From positions 35,625,278 through 35,689,277 of the forward strand of contig OY987302.1 of assembly GCA_963920635.1 (NCBI GenBank): a stretch of 64,000 bases of DNA, in the 5' to 3' direction. The first letter of the stretch is position 1. Every line of letters begins with the position of its first letter. The translations under genes and the position numbers were made by a program. This document shows, in pieces, positions 45,613 through 55,996 of the stretch. The notes beneath the pieces were generated by a model. The model did not search any database and was not told the DNA's origin. It saw only the letters and a list, made by a program, of their open reading frames with translations. This DNA is from Pseudeuparius sepicola. Its lineage: Eukaryota; Arthropoda; Insecta; Coleoptera; Anthribidae.

Positions 45613-45998
45613 ATGTCCTTAAACAAGTTCGGACGTGCTTCAAGACCCAAGAACAGGTCTTGCCCACCTGTTTACACATTAAATTTGAATCTATAAGGAA
45701 CAACCGCAGACTGAGCAACGTTAATCCCCCGATCGATGACAGCGATGTCAGCACAAAACAATATGTCGATAAGGGGGTCATTCATGCATTACAATATTTT
45801 TACACAAATCTTAAACAGCATACTGAGGAATGCGATCTTCATATTCGCAACACAATGATAGCCAATGTTCAAGATAAGATCGATGAATTGAGAGAGTTGA
45901 TTAAAACTATAGAAGATTATTATTTAAAAATAACTGGTAAGCGTATGCAATCCTTACTGTCTCTCAGAATAGTAGAGATCCTTGAGGGTGCTGCATAG
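45613..45998 (+). pseudogene. Fibre-like protein 2, Polinton A (tandem duplicate)
   Basis: ATG 45613 starts 'MSLNKFGRASRP', like gene 1, then shifts frame near 45660 to 45660-45998 with 'RRLSNVNPPIDDSDVSTKQY' and a coiled-coil tail. Both halves match gene 1 and B's fibre gene, so this is a tandem duplication within A followed by a frameshift. Confidence 0.65.
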
Positions 45999-46000
45999 TC

Positions 46001-46905
46001 ATGCATAGTAAAGAAAAAATTCAAGTAGTTAAGGAATTACATAAATCAGCTCGAAAAAATTATCCACGTCGTCGAACTATCATTAAAGGTTTAGACGATT
46101 TGTGGCAAGCTGATCTCGCGAAGTTAGATCAGTATGCTAGTCACAATAATGGCTTCAAATTCATACTGGCTGTAATAGATTGCTTCTCTAAATTTGTTTG
46201 GTGCAGACCGCTCAAATCCAAGTCTGCTGAAGATGTTGCCAACGCCTTCGCTGATATCTTATCCTTCAAACTGATCAGGGCAAAGAGTTTTATAACTCTA
46301 GATTTCAAAATTTGATGCGAAAATTCAAAATTAATCATTACAGCACTTTTAGCGTCACGAAAGCCGCCATGGCCGAGAGAGTGATACGAACTCTAAAGGA
46401 ACGATTATTTAAGTATTTTAGTCTAAATGGTAAATTTAAATGGGATGATTATTTGCCTACTCTAGTTGCCGAGTATAATAACAGAAAACATAGAGTGATT
46501 CAAATGAAACCTAGCCAAGTTAATAAAACCAATGAACAATATCTGCTTAAAAAAGTGTATAGTCACGTGAAGATTTTTAGAGGTAGAAAATTTAAGGTTG
46601 GAGATATTGTAAGAATAAGTAAAGAGAAACATATATTTGTCAAAGGTTACTTGCCTAGCTGGAGTACAGAATTGTTCAAAATAATGAAAGTGCAAATTAC
46701 CAATCCACAAACATATTTGCTAGAGGATTTAAACGGTCGACCAATAAAAGGTGGATTTTATCGTGAAGAATTACAAAAGACTGAATATCCTGATGTATAT
46801 CTGGTTGAAAAGGTGCTTCGTAGAAAGAGAGGGAAGGTGCTAGTACGATGGTTGGGCTTTGATAAAGAGCATGATTCGTGGATCTCTGAGTCAAACGTCG
46901 TGTAG
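46001..46905 (+). pseudogene. Retroviral-type integrase with chromodomain, Polinton A
   Basis: 46001-46315 gives the N-terminal part ('YPRRRTIIKGLDDLWQADLA', first Asp; 'VIDCFSKFVWCRPLKSKSA'). A small deletion near 46270 shifts the frame. 46312-46905 continues with 'AERVIRTLKERLFKYF' (Glu), and the second Asp ('TDQGKEF') lies at the junction in the shifted frame. The C-terminus carries a chromodomain ('VYLVEKVLRRKRGKVLVRW', 'W...HDSWISES'). Known role: insertion of element DNA, with chromodomain targeting. Inactive by frameshift. Confidence 0.9.
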
Positions 46906-46921
46906 AGCTTCAAGTGGTAAC

Positions 46922-47416
46922 ATGGTTGACAGCGGCTACGAATCTGATGGTAGCAATCATAATGAAGAAGTAAACAATGTAAGAGAAGATTCTCTGATTT
47001 TATCATCATGCTTTACATTACCTACATATACTATTAATAATGGTTTGAGCATTATGAGATATTTCAAACCACAAGTTAATATCCGATCAACAGTGCGACG
47101 AAATGTGATTTCGCTGGACTATTTGGAATGGAAAGAATTAGTGTATCATTTAAACAACTTTACCAACAACCTGCGTACCCCGATGTTTATCAGATTCAAC
47201 GATATATTGGTAAGAACGATGTTGACTGCAGATGGAAATCAACGAGTGTTGCTTGCAAAAAATGGTGTTGGCCAATGGTTTTCCATAGCAGAGGTTTTCG
47301 AGCTATTAAATATCGAACCATATGTAACTTTAAGGATAAGCTTTTTGATTAATTTTAAATTGTATGATTTTTACCTTAATTTTTTAGATAAGGTCAATGA
47401 ACTATTAGTACAGTAA
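46922..47416 (+). CDS. Unknown protein X downstream of integrase, Polinton A
   Basis: 164 aa from ATG 46922 ('MVDSGYESDGSNHNEE', acidic start), 17 bp after the integrase stop. A central block 'MRYFKPQVNIRS' and 'VISLDYLEWKELVYHLNNF' is followed by 'MFIRFNDILVRTMLTADGNQ'. The beta-rich central part followed by a 'W..L' helix slightly recalls PC4-like single-strand binders, but I do not recognise the family. The end may be truncated. Confidence 0.5.
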   Translation: MVDSGYESDGSNHNEEVNNVREDSLILSSCFTLPTYTINNGLSIMRYFKPQVNIRSTVRRNVISLDYLEWKELVYHLNNFTNNLRTPMFIRFNDILVRTMLTADGNQRVLLAKNGVGQWFSIAEVFELLNIEPYVTLRISFLINFKLYDFYLNFLDKVNELLVQ

Positions 47417-47744
47417 CTACGGCATAAATGTAATGGAAATTGTATTTTTAATGTGCAATGTAGCATGGAAACATATTGCATTTTTTAACTCTACTGTTAC
47501 TGTAATCAATTTTTGTTAGCAGACTTGTATAGAAGAAGGTTAGTATAAAGCAATGATTAAAAATAAGACTTTTATTGTTTATTCAGGTCCCTATTATCAC
47601 CGTCTGAATGTTGACGGTAATATTCATCACAATCGATTTCACATGCACCAACTGTCGATGTATCATGTGGCAGGGCACCATGTCTGATTCGGTATGGTTG
47701 TACAGGGTGGAAGGGAATGAAACACTATTTGCAAAATATATTTT
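47417..47744. other. Convergent 3' ends between gene X and PolB
   Basis: AT-rich, with AATAAA-like signals on both strands near 47555-47585, as expected for convergent transcription units. A ~50-codon minus-strand frame at 47572-47723 has protein-like composition but no ATG. Confidence 0.4.
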
Positions 47745-50700
47745 TTATTCATCCACTTCACATACATCTTTATGACCCCAAGGAAGAGTTGAGACACTAT
47801 CAACTAAATATCGCTTATCGTCAAATGGATTTAAACCAATCTTAGATTGCCTTATACTAAAGACGTTATGAGCAAATGATCGTATAGAACGTTGATTTAC
47901 AATTTTCTCTGTCTTATTAAATAAACAATCGAAATAATCTTGATACGTTATCTGCTTCACTACAACACTACCTCTAACCCCTTTGGATTTTTTAACACAC
48001 AAATTATTTCCTTGAACCTTATAAGTATACATTTTAGATCTAAGTCCCACAAAATGTGTTAAAATACAGCCATTTAACTTGTCCTTCATCAGTCCTGGCA
48101 CCTTCTTATTTACAAGCGGAATTCCATATTGATTATCTGCAGGATAGTCATTAGTATCAAACCGATGAATGTGATTCTTAATTACATCCTCGAACATGTC
48201 GTCACAACGGATTTCGTAAACTAGACTATCAGTATCAGTATATAATAATAAGCAGTTAGTTGGCGAAAATGTTTTCAACATAAAATCATAATGGAATTCG
48301 TAGACACAGGTTTTGAATATGTCCAGAATAGACATCCCAACGTATAGAGGTTTATCAAACATAATATTTGTCTTATTGAATTCAACACTTATTAAGTTCT
48401 CATCAAAAATTACCCTATGTCTAAAACGAGGGCTGGAAATCAAATTTTTGGCTCCGTATCTACCGTCTCACGTCCTTAATAATTTCACAATTCTTGCTTT
48501 CTAACATTTTGCATTGTTTTGCCGTAGATTGCATTATTCATTAGTTTCATTATATTTTTTTCAAAATCTAATGTTGTCATAGTTCTTAAATGAGTATTGA
48601 GTTGTATATAGGGAGCTAACCAGGCAGACTGTTTAAATTTCAAAACTTTATGAATTTTTTTAATATTAAACCGTGTTACAAAGCTTGCTTAAACGCTCTA
48701 TAATGAATCACATAATTGTTCTTATCATAGAGAGTGGTCATGAGCTTTTTTATTTTGGAACCTGGAGGTTTGCAGTGTTCAGGTGCGAACGAAAGGACTT
48801 TAAGAAGGTTATGAAGATTATCAGGATATGACAAATCAACTTCTAAAATATATCCATCATCAGCATCGTCAGCAACCTTTGTGACATCGATATCAGATAC
48901 CCACTCAAATCCTCCGTAAGGAAGAGGTTCACACATCGCCCAGCCATAAAGGTTATTAACATCAGCATAAAGAATATATTTTGATGGCATATTAACATCA
49001 TAATTTTCCATATATTTGTTGTTAGCCTGAGAAAAGCGGTGGCTTACTTGGTTTACACCACCTCGAACTGCCCTCTCGAAAAACATTAATATATAATTGT
49101 CTTGGAAGGTTTCTAATTTACATTTCGTATATTTAAGCATGCAATCCCAACTGTATCCAGGTAAAGTATAGTACCAGGACGGATCTAAGCCATAATTCCG
49201 AAGACAAGTGGTTCTAAAATGCTCGAATATATCACTCAACAAAAGCACGCCACTTTTCATATATAGATCACAATACCCGCCCAAAGTCTTAATACCAAAA
49301 CTGTTCCAAACTAATTGAGCATGCTTGTAATCCTTTTCGTCAATATTATAATCATTTAATTTGTTATAGAAATTTTGGATAGGTGGTAATGAGGTTTCCT
49401 CTAATTTTTCCAGCGAGTCGATGTAATCATAACAAAAAACACCTTTCCTAGTTAGCAACTCAAAATTTTCAGAAGGAAATTCATTTCTAGTATTTTCGAA
49501 AGTATTTAGAGATGATGCGAGTTTGTCTAGAGAGAAGGCCAAGAACTTGAAAGAATCAATGAACCGAAATTTAATATTTGTTTCATTATCAAATATTGTA
49601 AAGCTAATATATTTTTCATTATTTACAGGAAGTAGTGTGACATGATTCTGTTTGGCAAGTTCTCGTATTATAAAGTGACTGTCATACCCACTAAGATTGT
49701 GAAAAATTACGGGAACTATGAACGAGTTCTTATAATTTAAGTTGCATGCCTGGTGCGCATAACCGCGAAATACAGAAGTCAGGTGGCAGTGATCGCGGAC
49801 AATGGTATCATTGGCAAACAATTCAATATTTTTTCTCACAAAAATGACAATTAGCAGTGGCATCTTTAAGGCTTACAGCTTCATCCATAGGTTCAACATG
49901 ATTCAATTTGGATGATACAAAATTAGCAATTTCTTCCATTTGGTTAGCAAACCATATCATATAGTCATCTCCACGATAGCCTTTGTAGAAAGAGGGCGAG
50001 TTGTCAAAGGAGCATTTAAAATAATAACCAGCACTGAATGCTTCATGTCTTTGATATTTATCAGTTTTTAGCATGGTATCAGAATCTCCGTAGGGTTTTA
50101 GCATTGCTTCAAAATCTGCAGACAAAACGAAGGGGGTGTATTCTTTATGAACAAAATTTTTAAATTCGATAAACTTCTCCTTCGGAAACTCGATTTTACA
50201 ATTATTTATTTGCTCGCAATAAACTCTATGCTCCTCTAATTTAGCTTGAGATCTAAAGTAATTTAAACATCTTTCACATATATATGTTCGTCCATTATGT
50301 TTGCTTGACTGTTTGGAAATCAGTCTAGATAAATCTTTAATCCAACAATAATGATATTTTATATCGACATTCGAATCGTCCGCAGGTGGAACTTCAAAGT
50401 CGCTAGTTTTCAAAAAATATTGGTTTTGAATTAGAAGTAGATTGACATGTCTCTCGATTTTATTTTTAGTTAATCGAGCTGGTGAAGTGATAAATTGGCG
50501 TGGAGACTCATTTAATAACTCCAAAATGTACACATTGACAGAAATGTCATTCAATTTCTCGAATTTTGATATTTGAGGTAATGTCATTAATAAATCTATC
50601 CCATCTAATTTTAATATCCGAGTATAGTGTGGGTATGAATTAGCTCGATCGGCATGATTTTTATAGTTTACCGGATGGAGCGCGGAAACAAAACTCCAAA

Positions 50701-51485
50701 AAAGCAAGCTTCATCATTATTTTTTACATTAACGTAGGCTTTTTTTGTCGAAATTTCAATCGGTAGAGGCAAATAGGATCCACCACCATTTCCCACTTCG
50801 AATTTATTCACGTTGACGTTTAGGCTTAAAATTTTACGCAATCTCCACCCGGAGCCGTGCTGATGATAATCTTCAACCTTTTTTATAATCTCATCCAAGA
50901 TACTATCTTTAAACCACTGCTTTAAATTAAACCCCTGGTCAATTGTAGAATTTTTTGTGTTGAAATATTTAATTTCGCTTACAGTACCACCTTCAGATAT
51001 TTTAGTAAATTCCCCATTAAATACGGCATTTATCTTAACGATGTGAAAAGACTTAATATTCTAGTTATACGATATTTAAAGAGAATAAATGTGTCGTCAA
51101 AGAACTGCCACATATATATGTGACTCAAGTTTACTATGGAACCTGTGCGAATTCGATTTTGAAACGCTGTTTGAATATCAATCCATTTGACTCGGGTACT
51201 TTTATTGGAACGTTTTCCACCGCCACATTTGTCTAATGTTTTGAAATATAATTGTAGTCTTTTCAGATGTTGTAGGTTGGCATATAGCTTTGTTAAAGTA
51301 CCATGATTGAAATTACATCGTAGTGCGGAGCAATGCTGCCATATTGACAATTTCAAATGTTTTTTCCAACGTTGCAATACTTGAGGATGTATAGCTCTGC
51401 CACGTCCATTAAGTGAATTAAAGGCTTTCTCACCAGATTTGACAGTTTTATCACTCACTGTAGATATTTCACCCCATACAAACAT
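47745..51485 (-). pseudogene. polB: Protein-primed family B DNA polymerase, Polinton A
   Basis: Starts at ATG 51485 ('MFVWGEISTVSDK'). Frames 51030-51485, 50668-50898, 49823-50707, 48676-49863 and 47745-48443 are consecutive. They show 'SLNGRGRAIHPQVLQRWKK' (Polinton N-terminal domain), a Cys/His cluster ('CERCLNYFRSQAKLEEH'), the exonuclease 'FHNLSGYDSHFIIREL', palm motif A 'YADVNNLYGWAM', motif B '[13 protein letters not shown]' (about 48510-48560) and motif C 'LLLYTDTDSLVYEI'. Catalytic residues remain but at least four frame breaks kill it. Known role: replication of linear element DNA with a terminal protein. Confidence 0.92.
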
Positions 51486-51534
51486 CTTGCAGCGAAGCAC
51501 TAAAGCAATGTGTCAAGATGCCGCGGCATCACAA

Positions 51535-51543
51535 CCTATATAG
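51535..51543 (-). promoter_or_regulatory. CTATATAGG TATA element of PolB
   Basis: Reverse complement of CCTATATAG, 50 bp before the PolB ATG. Same 9-mer and same spacing as before the OB-like gene. Confidence 0.6.
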
Positions 51544-52239
51544 TGTAAGCAGAACCATGACCAATCTGGCAACTTCACAAGGGAAGTGGTGGGGATGTCA
51601 ACCCAATCTTCTAGAATTTGAGACTCCCACTAGTCTTGTTTATAAATATTCTTTTTAGACAATGTGTGACACTAACAAAAGGATATTACAGCAATATTGA
51701 ATTCAAGCAACAGATTGTGTTAAAAAATAAAGGCAAAAAATAGACTGACAACTTTATTTTCTCAAAATAAATATCGACTTTATTAAGACGAGCCTCAGTC
51801 ATGGACTGCCTTAACCCAGTCTGAAATATACAGTGTGGTCATTTAAGCAAAATATAGGACTTTTTTTTATTAATTAAATAAAATATAGACATTGCCGAAA
51901 GTTGATGCATGTTCAGTAACATATTAGATACACTTAGAATAATTGTAAGTTAAACAGCATACAGGGTAGGTCAAAAATATAAAAAGGCAAAAGGTTATTA
52001 AGAAAAGTTGTTTCGAATTAAAAGCTATATCTAAATACCAAAACATAACTGTCTAAGGAAAAAATTTCAACTTCCTAGGAAAAAAATTTTTTTTCGTTGA
52101 TGAATTTTCAGTTTCTTAATAAACATTTAAAATAAAAATTTTGCATCTTAAATGAGAGTTTTTAATATACACATTATCATTACTAATGTTTTACCATGTT
52201 CATAAGAATTTTTGCGAAATTATAAAGTTTTGTTTAAGG
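51544..52239. other. Spacer between Polinton A and TAA repeat
   Basis: AT-rich, with no coding region. Should contain the right terminus of Polinton A, but no inverted copy of 33867-34060 was found by eye. Confidence 0.4.
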
Positions 52240-52356
52240 AGCTTCAGTGGCGTCGTTTTCCATAGTACTTGAGTGAAAAAGTCAACCCTAGCCGCACGTG
52301 GTTGCTTCTGGGCATACTCCTAGTATTGTGAGGGTGAGAATTATTATTATTATTAT
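52240..52356 (+). repeat. TAA-containing repeat, interrupted copy
   Basis: Matches the reverse complement of 24546-24745 (shared 'tagtacttgag', 'ccctagccgca', 'gtggttgcttctgg', 'tgtgagggtgagaatt') and ends in the ATT run 52340-52356, where the LINE begins. Confidence 0.75.
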
Positions 52357-52474
52357 CTCGACTTAGCCAAAAGGCATTCGCACTCCCTCTACGGGGAACA
52401 TTCACTCAGATCCCGGGTATGCCGGATACCATAAGGATCTGGCTCGGACGAGACCCTTGCCATGTTATCGGGCC

Positions 52475-53764
52475 TTAGGTGACATTGATGTTGTCGGACG
52501 TTCCTGCATTCCCCATGAATTTCCTGACGGTTCGGGCTGTCGCAAGTAGTACCGCTCTCTGCATGGACCTGTAAAGACTATCAGTTAGACCCAGCTCCTT
52601 GATGTTTCTCAGCAAACTTTTTGGTATAACACCAGTTGTTGACATGATGACTGGAATCGTCTGGACGTTCTCCATTTCCGATTGCCTTCTAATTCGTTCT
52701 TCTAAATCTCTGTACTTCGCGATCTTCTCGACTTGCTTCACACGCAGGTTGTTGTTGTTCGGGATGGCCACATCAATCAGAGTTGTCTGCCTAGAAATTT
52801 TATCAACTATTACAAGGTCCGGTCTGTTATGGGCAACTCGTTGATCTGTCAGAACTGTACGATCCCAGTACATCTTGTAGTTGCTGTTCTCAAGAACAGG
52901 CTCAGGTGTGTAGTTGTAATATGGGACCCTCTCTGCCTGCACAAGCAGCAGCTTTTCCGCCAGTTCCTGGTGCAAGATCTTGGCAACCGAATCGTGTCGT
53001 TCGTTATATTCCGTTGATGCGAACATCTGACATCCTCCTGTTATGTGCTGGATTGTTTCTGAAGTTGGGCACCCGTATCTGCATCTGTCATCCACTACCG
53101 ATGCATCTCCTACAATGAATTTTAGGTAGTTGCGAGTTGGTATAACCTGATCTTGTATGGCCAGTAGGAAGCCTTCCGTCTCGGGGAACATTCGTCCCGA
53201 GGTCAGCCAATAGTTCGACGCTAACTTGTCGACATGTTCCTGGTTAACCTCATTAGGATGCCTCCCGTGCAGCGGCTTCCCCAACCACCTCTGTAGTTTA
53301 TCGTTGTCGGTTCGGTGGTGATTTTGACGCTCGTGTTCCGTCAGACGTAGCGGTGTTGAGACGTCTGCTCCGCATATAGCCCTATGTAGTGTGGAGCTGT
53401 TGGCGTGCCTGTAGAAATAATTACGCAGATTGAATATTTGTTGGTCCAATTGCTTGCTGAGATCTGCCAATCCTCTTCCTCCTAGTTGACGTGGCAGAGT
53501 TGTTCTTTCTACGGCGCTACGGGGATGATGTTTATGAGCTTTTGTCAGTAGTGTCCTAACTTTTCGTTGCAGGTTGTTGATGTCCGTGTTGGTCCAATTC
53601 ACTATTCCGAACGAATAGCTGAGTACAGAGCACGCATACGTGTTCAGGGCCTTAAACAAATTCCTGCTGTTAAGATCAGTTCGCACTTGTCTTACTCTCT
53701 TGATGAATTCATTCCTTAAATCGATCTTCATTGTTCGATGGTCTATCCTTTGAGCTTGTTTCAT
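52475..53764 (-). CDS. R4/Dong-like ORF: RT thumb, zinc knuckle, restriction-like endonuclease
   Basis: 429-aa open frame. Residues 1-150: post-RT region ('NTYACSVLSYSFGIVNWTN', 'TTLPRQLGGRGLADL'). Residues ~235-255: knuckle 'CRYGCPTSETIQHITGGC'. Residues ~315-360: restriction-like nuclease with 'NRPDLVIVDK' and 'TTLIDVAIPN', the PD..D core, then 'KYRDLEERI'. Known role: site-specific nicking of the target. The start is arbitrary because the frame is continuous with the RT after a frameshift near 53800. Confidence 0.85.
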   Translation of the reverse strand: MKQAQRIDHRTMKIDLRNEFIKRVRQVRTDLNSRNLFKALNTYACSVLSYSFGIVNWTNTDINNLQRKVRTLLTKAHKHHPRSAVERTTLPRQLGGRGLADLSKQLDQQIFNLRNYFYRHANSSTLHRAICGADVSTPLRLTEHERQNHHRTDNDKLQRWLGKPLHGRHPNEVNQEHVDKLASNYWLTSGRMFPETEGFLLAIQDQVIPTRNYLKFIVGDASVVDDRCRYGCPTSETIQHITGGCQMFASTEYNERHDSVAKILHQELAEKLLLVQAERVPYYNYTPEPVLENSNYKMYWDRTVLTDQRVAHNRPDLVIVDKISRQTTLIDVAIPNNNNLRVKQVEKIAKYRDLEERIRRQSEMENVQTIPVIMSTTGVIPKSLLRNIKELGLTDSLYRSMQRAVLLATARTVRKFMGNAGTSDNINVT

Positions 53765-53799
53765 CCCGAGATACTTTTATGTATCTCCCATGCTCATTG

Positions 53800-54510
53800 C
53801 TTCGATCTCCTGGTCGTCCTGCATCTCGTGTGCGCCCTGTTCGAGCCTTCCCCGGACAATGTTAAGGGTGCGTCACTTGTCCAGTCCAAACTGCATTCCG
53901 ATGTCCCTGGAGAACTCCTCTACAATTTTAAGCATTTGCGTTAGTTGGTTTTTGGTTGCGGCCATCAGTTTTAAATCATCCATATATGGTGATTCAACTT
54001 GATCGCTTCTGCGTTGTTGCTTTTGATAGCGAAGCCGTATTTTGTAGAGTTCAACCGATGTGATAGAGGGTTCATCGCTATGCAGAACCACAGTGGACTG
54101 AGTGAATCTCCTTGGAAAATCCCTCTTCGGATGTTGATTGTGTCGGTCTCGATGTTGCTGCTTGCGGTTCTGAGTTGTATCTTAGTGCGCCAGGTTGTCA
54201 TAACGTGTTCTAAAAAGGAAACTGTATGATGATCTATTTTATACAGCTTTAAGATACCTGTTAGCCAGTCGTGAGGTACGGAATCAAATGCTTTTTTGTA
54301 GTCCACATAAGCCATGTAGAGGTTTCGTTGCTTGGAATGAGCCTGGTTGCAGATGACAGAGTCTATGATGAGTTGCTCTTTGCATCCCATTGCGCCCTTC
54401 GCGCAGCCCTTCTGCTGCATTGCCATGATGTTGTTCCGCTCGCAGTGAGCATATATTCGCTGCGTAAGGCAAGAAGTGATAGTAGAGAGGCAAAGCGGGT
54501 GCACCATCAT
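53800..54510 (-). pseudogene. R4/Dong-like reverse transcriptase (5' truncated, frameshifted)
   Basis: Frame 53971-54510 has 'ITSCLTQRIYAHCERN', 'QQKGCAKGAMGCKEQLIIDS', 'AYVDYKKAFDSVPHDWL' (motif A) and 'IFQGDSLSPLWFCIAMNPLS' (motif B). Frame 53873-54091 continues with 'YMDDLKLMAATKNQL' (motif C, DD intact) and 'EFSRDIGMQFGLDK'. A shift near 54000 and another near 53870 separate the three frames. RT N-terminal finger and DNA-binding domains are missing above 54510. Confidence 0.85.
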
Positions 54511-54911
54511 TCCATCTCACTCGCACTCATGTATTTTCCCATATAAGATAACGACTTCCGGTGCGGTCTTATCGCTACTTTTGGTCTGTCTCTCTCGTCC
54601 GTAGTCTCGGCGCGGCGTTCGCGGCGTTGCCGGATCCTCGATTTTGTCGTGTAGGTGCGACGTTGCCTTTTCCTGGAATGAAATAAAAAAAGCCCGTGTG
54701 TGGAATCGAACCGTTTCCGTTCGTGTCCCGATCCCGTCGCCTTGACCACTCGTCCACCCGTCCATATTCTAATCGCACCGTAGAAATGGCAAGGTTCTGT
54801 CTCGCCGACGTCATCCGTTCAGGCGCGCGCGCGCTTGCACCTCGAGGGACGCCTGTCAGGTAGCGTGAAAGGATCCGGATCCGGGGGCCTGAGAGGGGGA
54901 GGAGTCTTGAG
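54511..54911. other. GC-richer block with tRNA-like relic
   Basis: Several overlapping frames on the minus strand have no family likeness. The block is much richer in CG than its surroundings. Only the tRNA-like segment at 54686-54765 is recognised. Confidence 0.4.
54686..54765 (-). pseudogene. tRNA-like Pol III relic (SINE head or tRNA pseudogene)
   Basis: On the minus strand an A-box-like 'TGGACGAGTGGTCAAGGCG' and a perfect B box 'GGTTCGATTCC' stand about 35 bp apart, followed by a T run that would terminate Pol III. The A box resembles Ser/Leu tRNAs. The T stem pairs poorly and no standard acceptor stem forms, so this is not a functional tRNA. Confidence 0.5.
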
Positions 54912-55365
54912 CCTGTCAAAAATATACAGGATGGAACAAGAAGGGAAATATGTGAAAAATATTAAGAGAAAAAATTAAGAGAAAAAATACAGTTAGAGAA
55001 AAAAATATACAGAGTGATCAAAAGTTAGGTTTGAGAAAAATATAGAGTGATCAAAAGTTAGGTTTAAATATGAGAAAAATATACTGGATGGAACAAAAAG
55101 AGAAATATACAGGATGGTAGAAATATACAGGATGGAACAAATATAGATAGAAAAAATACAGGATGGAAGAGAAATATACAGAATGGACAAATACAAAAAA
55201 AATACAGTGTGGACAAATATTAAGAGAAAAAATACAGGATGGAACAAAAAGAGAAATATACAGGTTGGAACAAAAAATAAGACCAGGAAAAAAATATATA
55301 TACAGAATGGGAGAAATATACAGGATGGAACAAAAGGTAAGAAATATACAGAGTGACTGTGGGTA
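54912..55365. repeat. Minisatellite of 'gaaatatacaggatggaacaa' units
   Basis: Irregular units of about 20-35 bp built from 'aaatatacag', 'ggatggaacaaaa' and 'gagaaaaa' repeat some 15 times. Long minus-strand frames through it are composition artefacts (Phe/Tyr/Ile only). Confidence 0.8.
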
Positions 55366-55374
55366 AAAATAAAA

Positions 55375-55948
55375 CATGCCCTTGTGACACTTCGTTGGAC
55401 TCGATTCGTCATGAGGATCACGAATTTGAAATAAAAAACTTTAAAATCTTATCGCGGGAGATCGGTGCTTGCTAGAACCAAACCGCCTTTTAAGAAAATG
55501 TAGAGGAGATCAAGGAGAATCCAAAAACGTCAACTTCCGGTCTCCATTTCCGGTTCGAGGAAAACACGATTTTGACATAAAATTTTTAAAGTCCTATCGC
55601 GGGAGATCGGTGCTAGGTAGAACGATTCTGACGCCTAAATAATGATCAGGGGATCGAGGAGAATTCAAAAACGTCAACTTCCGGTGTCCATTTCCGGTGT
55701 GAGGAAAATGCCTTTGCGGTACCTCGTTGGACTCGTCTCGACGTCGGGAACATGAATTTCGCATAAAAAAGCTTTAAAGTCTTATCGCGGGAGATCGGCG
55801 CTAGGTAGAAATATTCTGACACTTAAATAATGATCAGGGGATCGAGGAGAAGCCAAAAACGTCAACTTCCGGTGTCCATTTCCGGTGCGAGGAATATGCC
55901 CTTGCGACACCTCGTTGGACTCGTCTCGATGTCGGGAACACGAATTTG
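55375..55948. repeat. ~190-bp tandem repeat (3+ units) next to Polinton B
   Basis: Units begin near 55375, 55567 (lacking its first part), 55710 and 55899 (partial). Shared words are 'cctcgttggactcgtctcga', 'tatcgcgggagatcgg', 'aggggatcgaggaga' and 'acttccggtgtccatttccg'. The last unit stops at 55948, 48 bp before the proposed start of the first B gene. It could be a satellite that B inserted into, or part of B's terminal repeat. Confidence 0.85.
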
Positions 55949-55996
55949 ATGTTCGTTCATAAATATGAGCGCGCGAGTGGGAACATATTCATTTCG

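Larger units (their letters stand above)
34064..51543. mobile_element. Polinton/adintovirus-like element A (decayed)
   Basis: Gene order: OB-like, penton, small ORF, major capsid, membrane protein, IAP, ATPase, DUF8207-like, two fibre-like genes, integrase and unknown X on plus, then convergent PolB on minus. This set (protein-primed PolB, retroviral-type integrase, A32-type ATPase, jelly-roll capsids) defines Polintons. Compared with element B it has lost the PLA2 and protease genes and the exonuclease-like gene. Most large genes carry frameshifts. A BEL element lies in the penton gene. Terminal inverted repeats were not found, so the outer limits are those of the first and last promoters. 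Confidence 0.9.
52357..54510 (-). mobile_element. R4/Dong-like LINE inserted at TAA repeat (5' truncated)
   Basis: The minus-strand element has RT, a CCHC knuckle and a restriction-like endonuclease. Its 3' end abuts (TAA)n in its own orientation. R4-clade elements such as Dong of Bombyx are known to use TAA repeats as targets. The 5' part before the RT is missing. Confidence 0.8.

Noticed and set aside
47572..47723. ~50-codon minus-strand frame with protein-like composition after PolB
   Set aside because: No ATG, short, upstream stop; may be a relic but cannot be supported as a gene.
54912..55365. Regular short repeats resembling a CRISPR-like array
   Set aside because: Units vary in length and sequence, there are no unique spacers of constant size, and the surroundings are eukaryotic. 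It is a minisatellite.
54993..55421. Long Phe/Ile/Tyr-rich frames on the minus strand (108-142 codons)
   Set aside because: They are translations of the minisatellite with no domain and periodic composition; chance frames.
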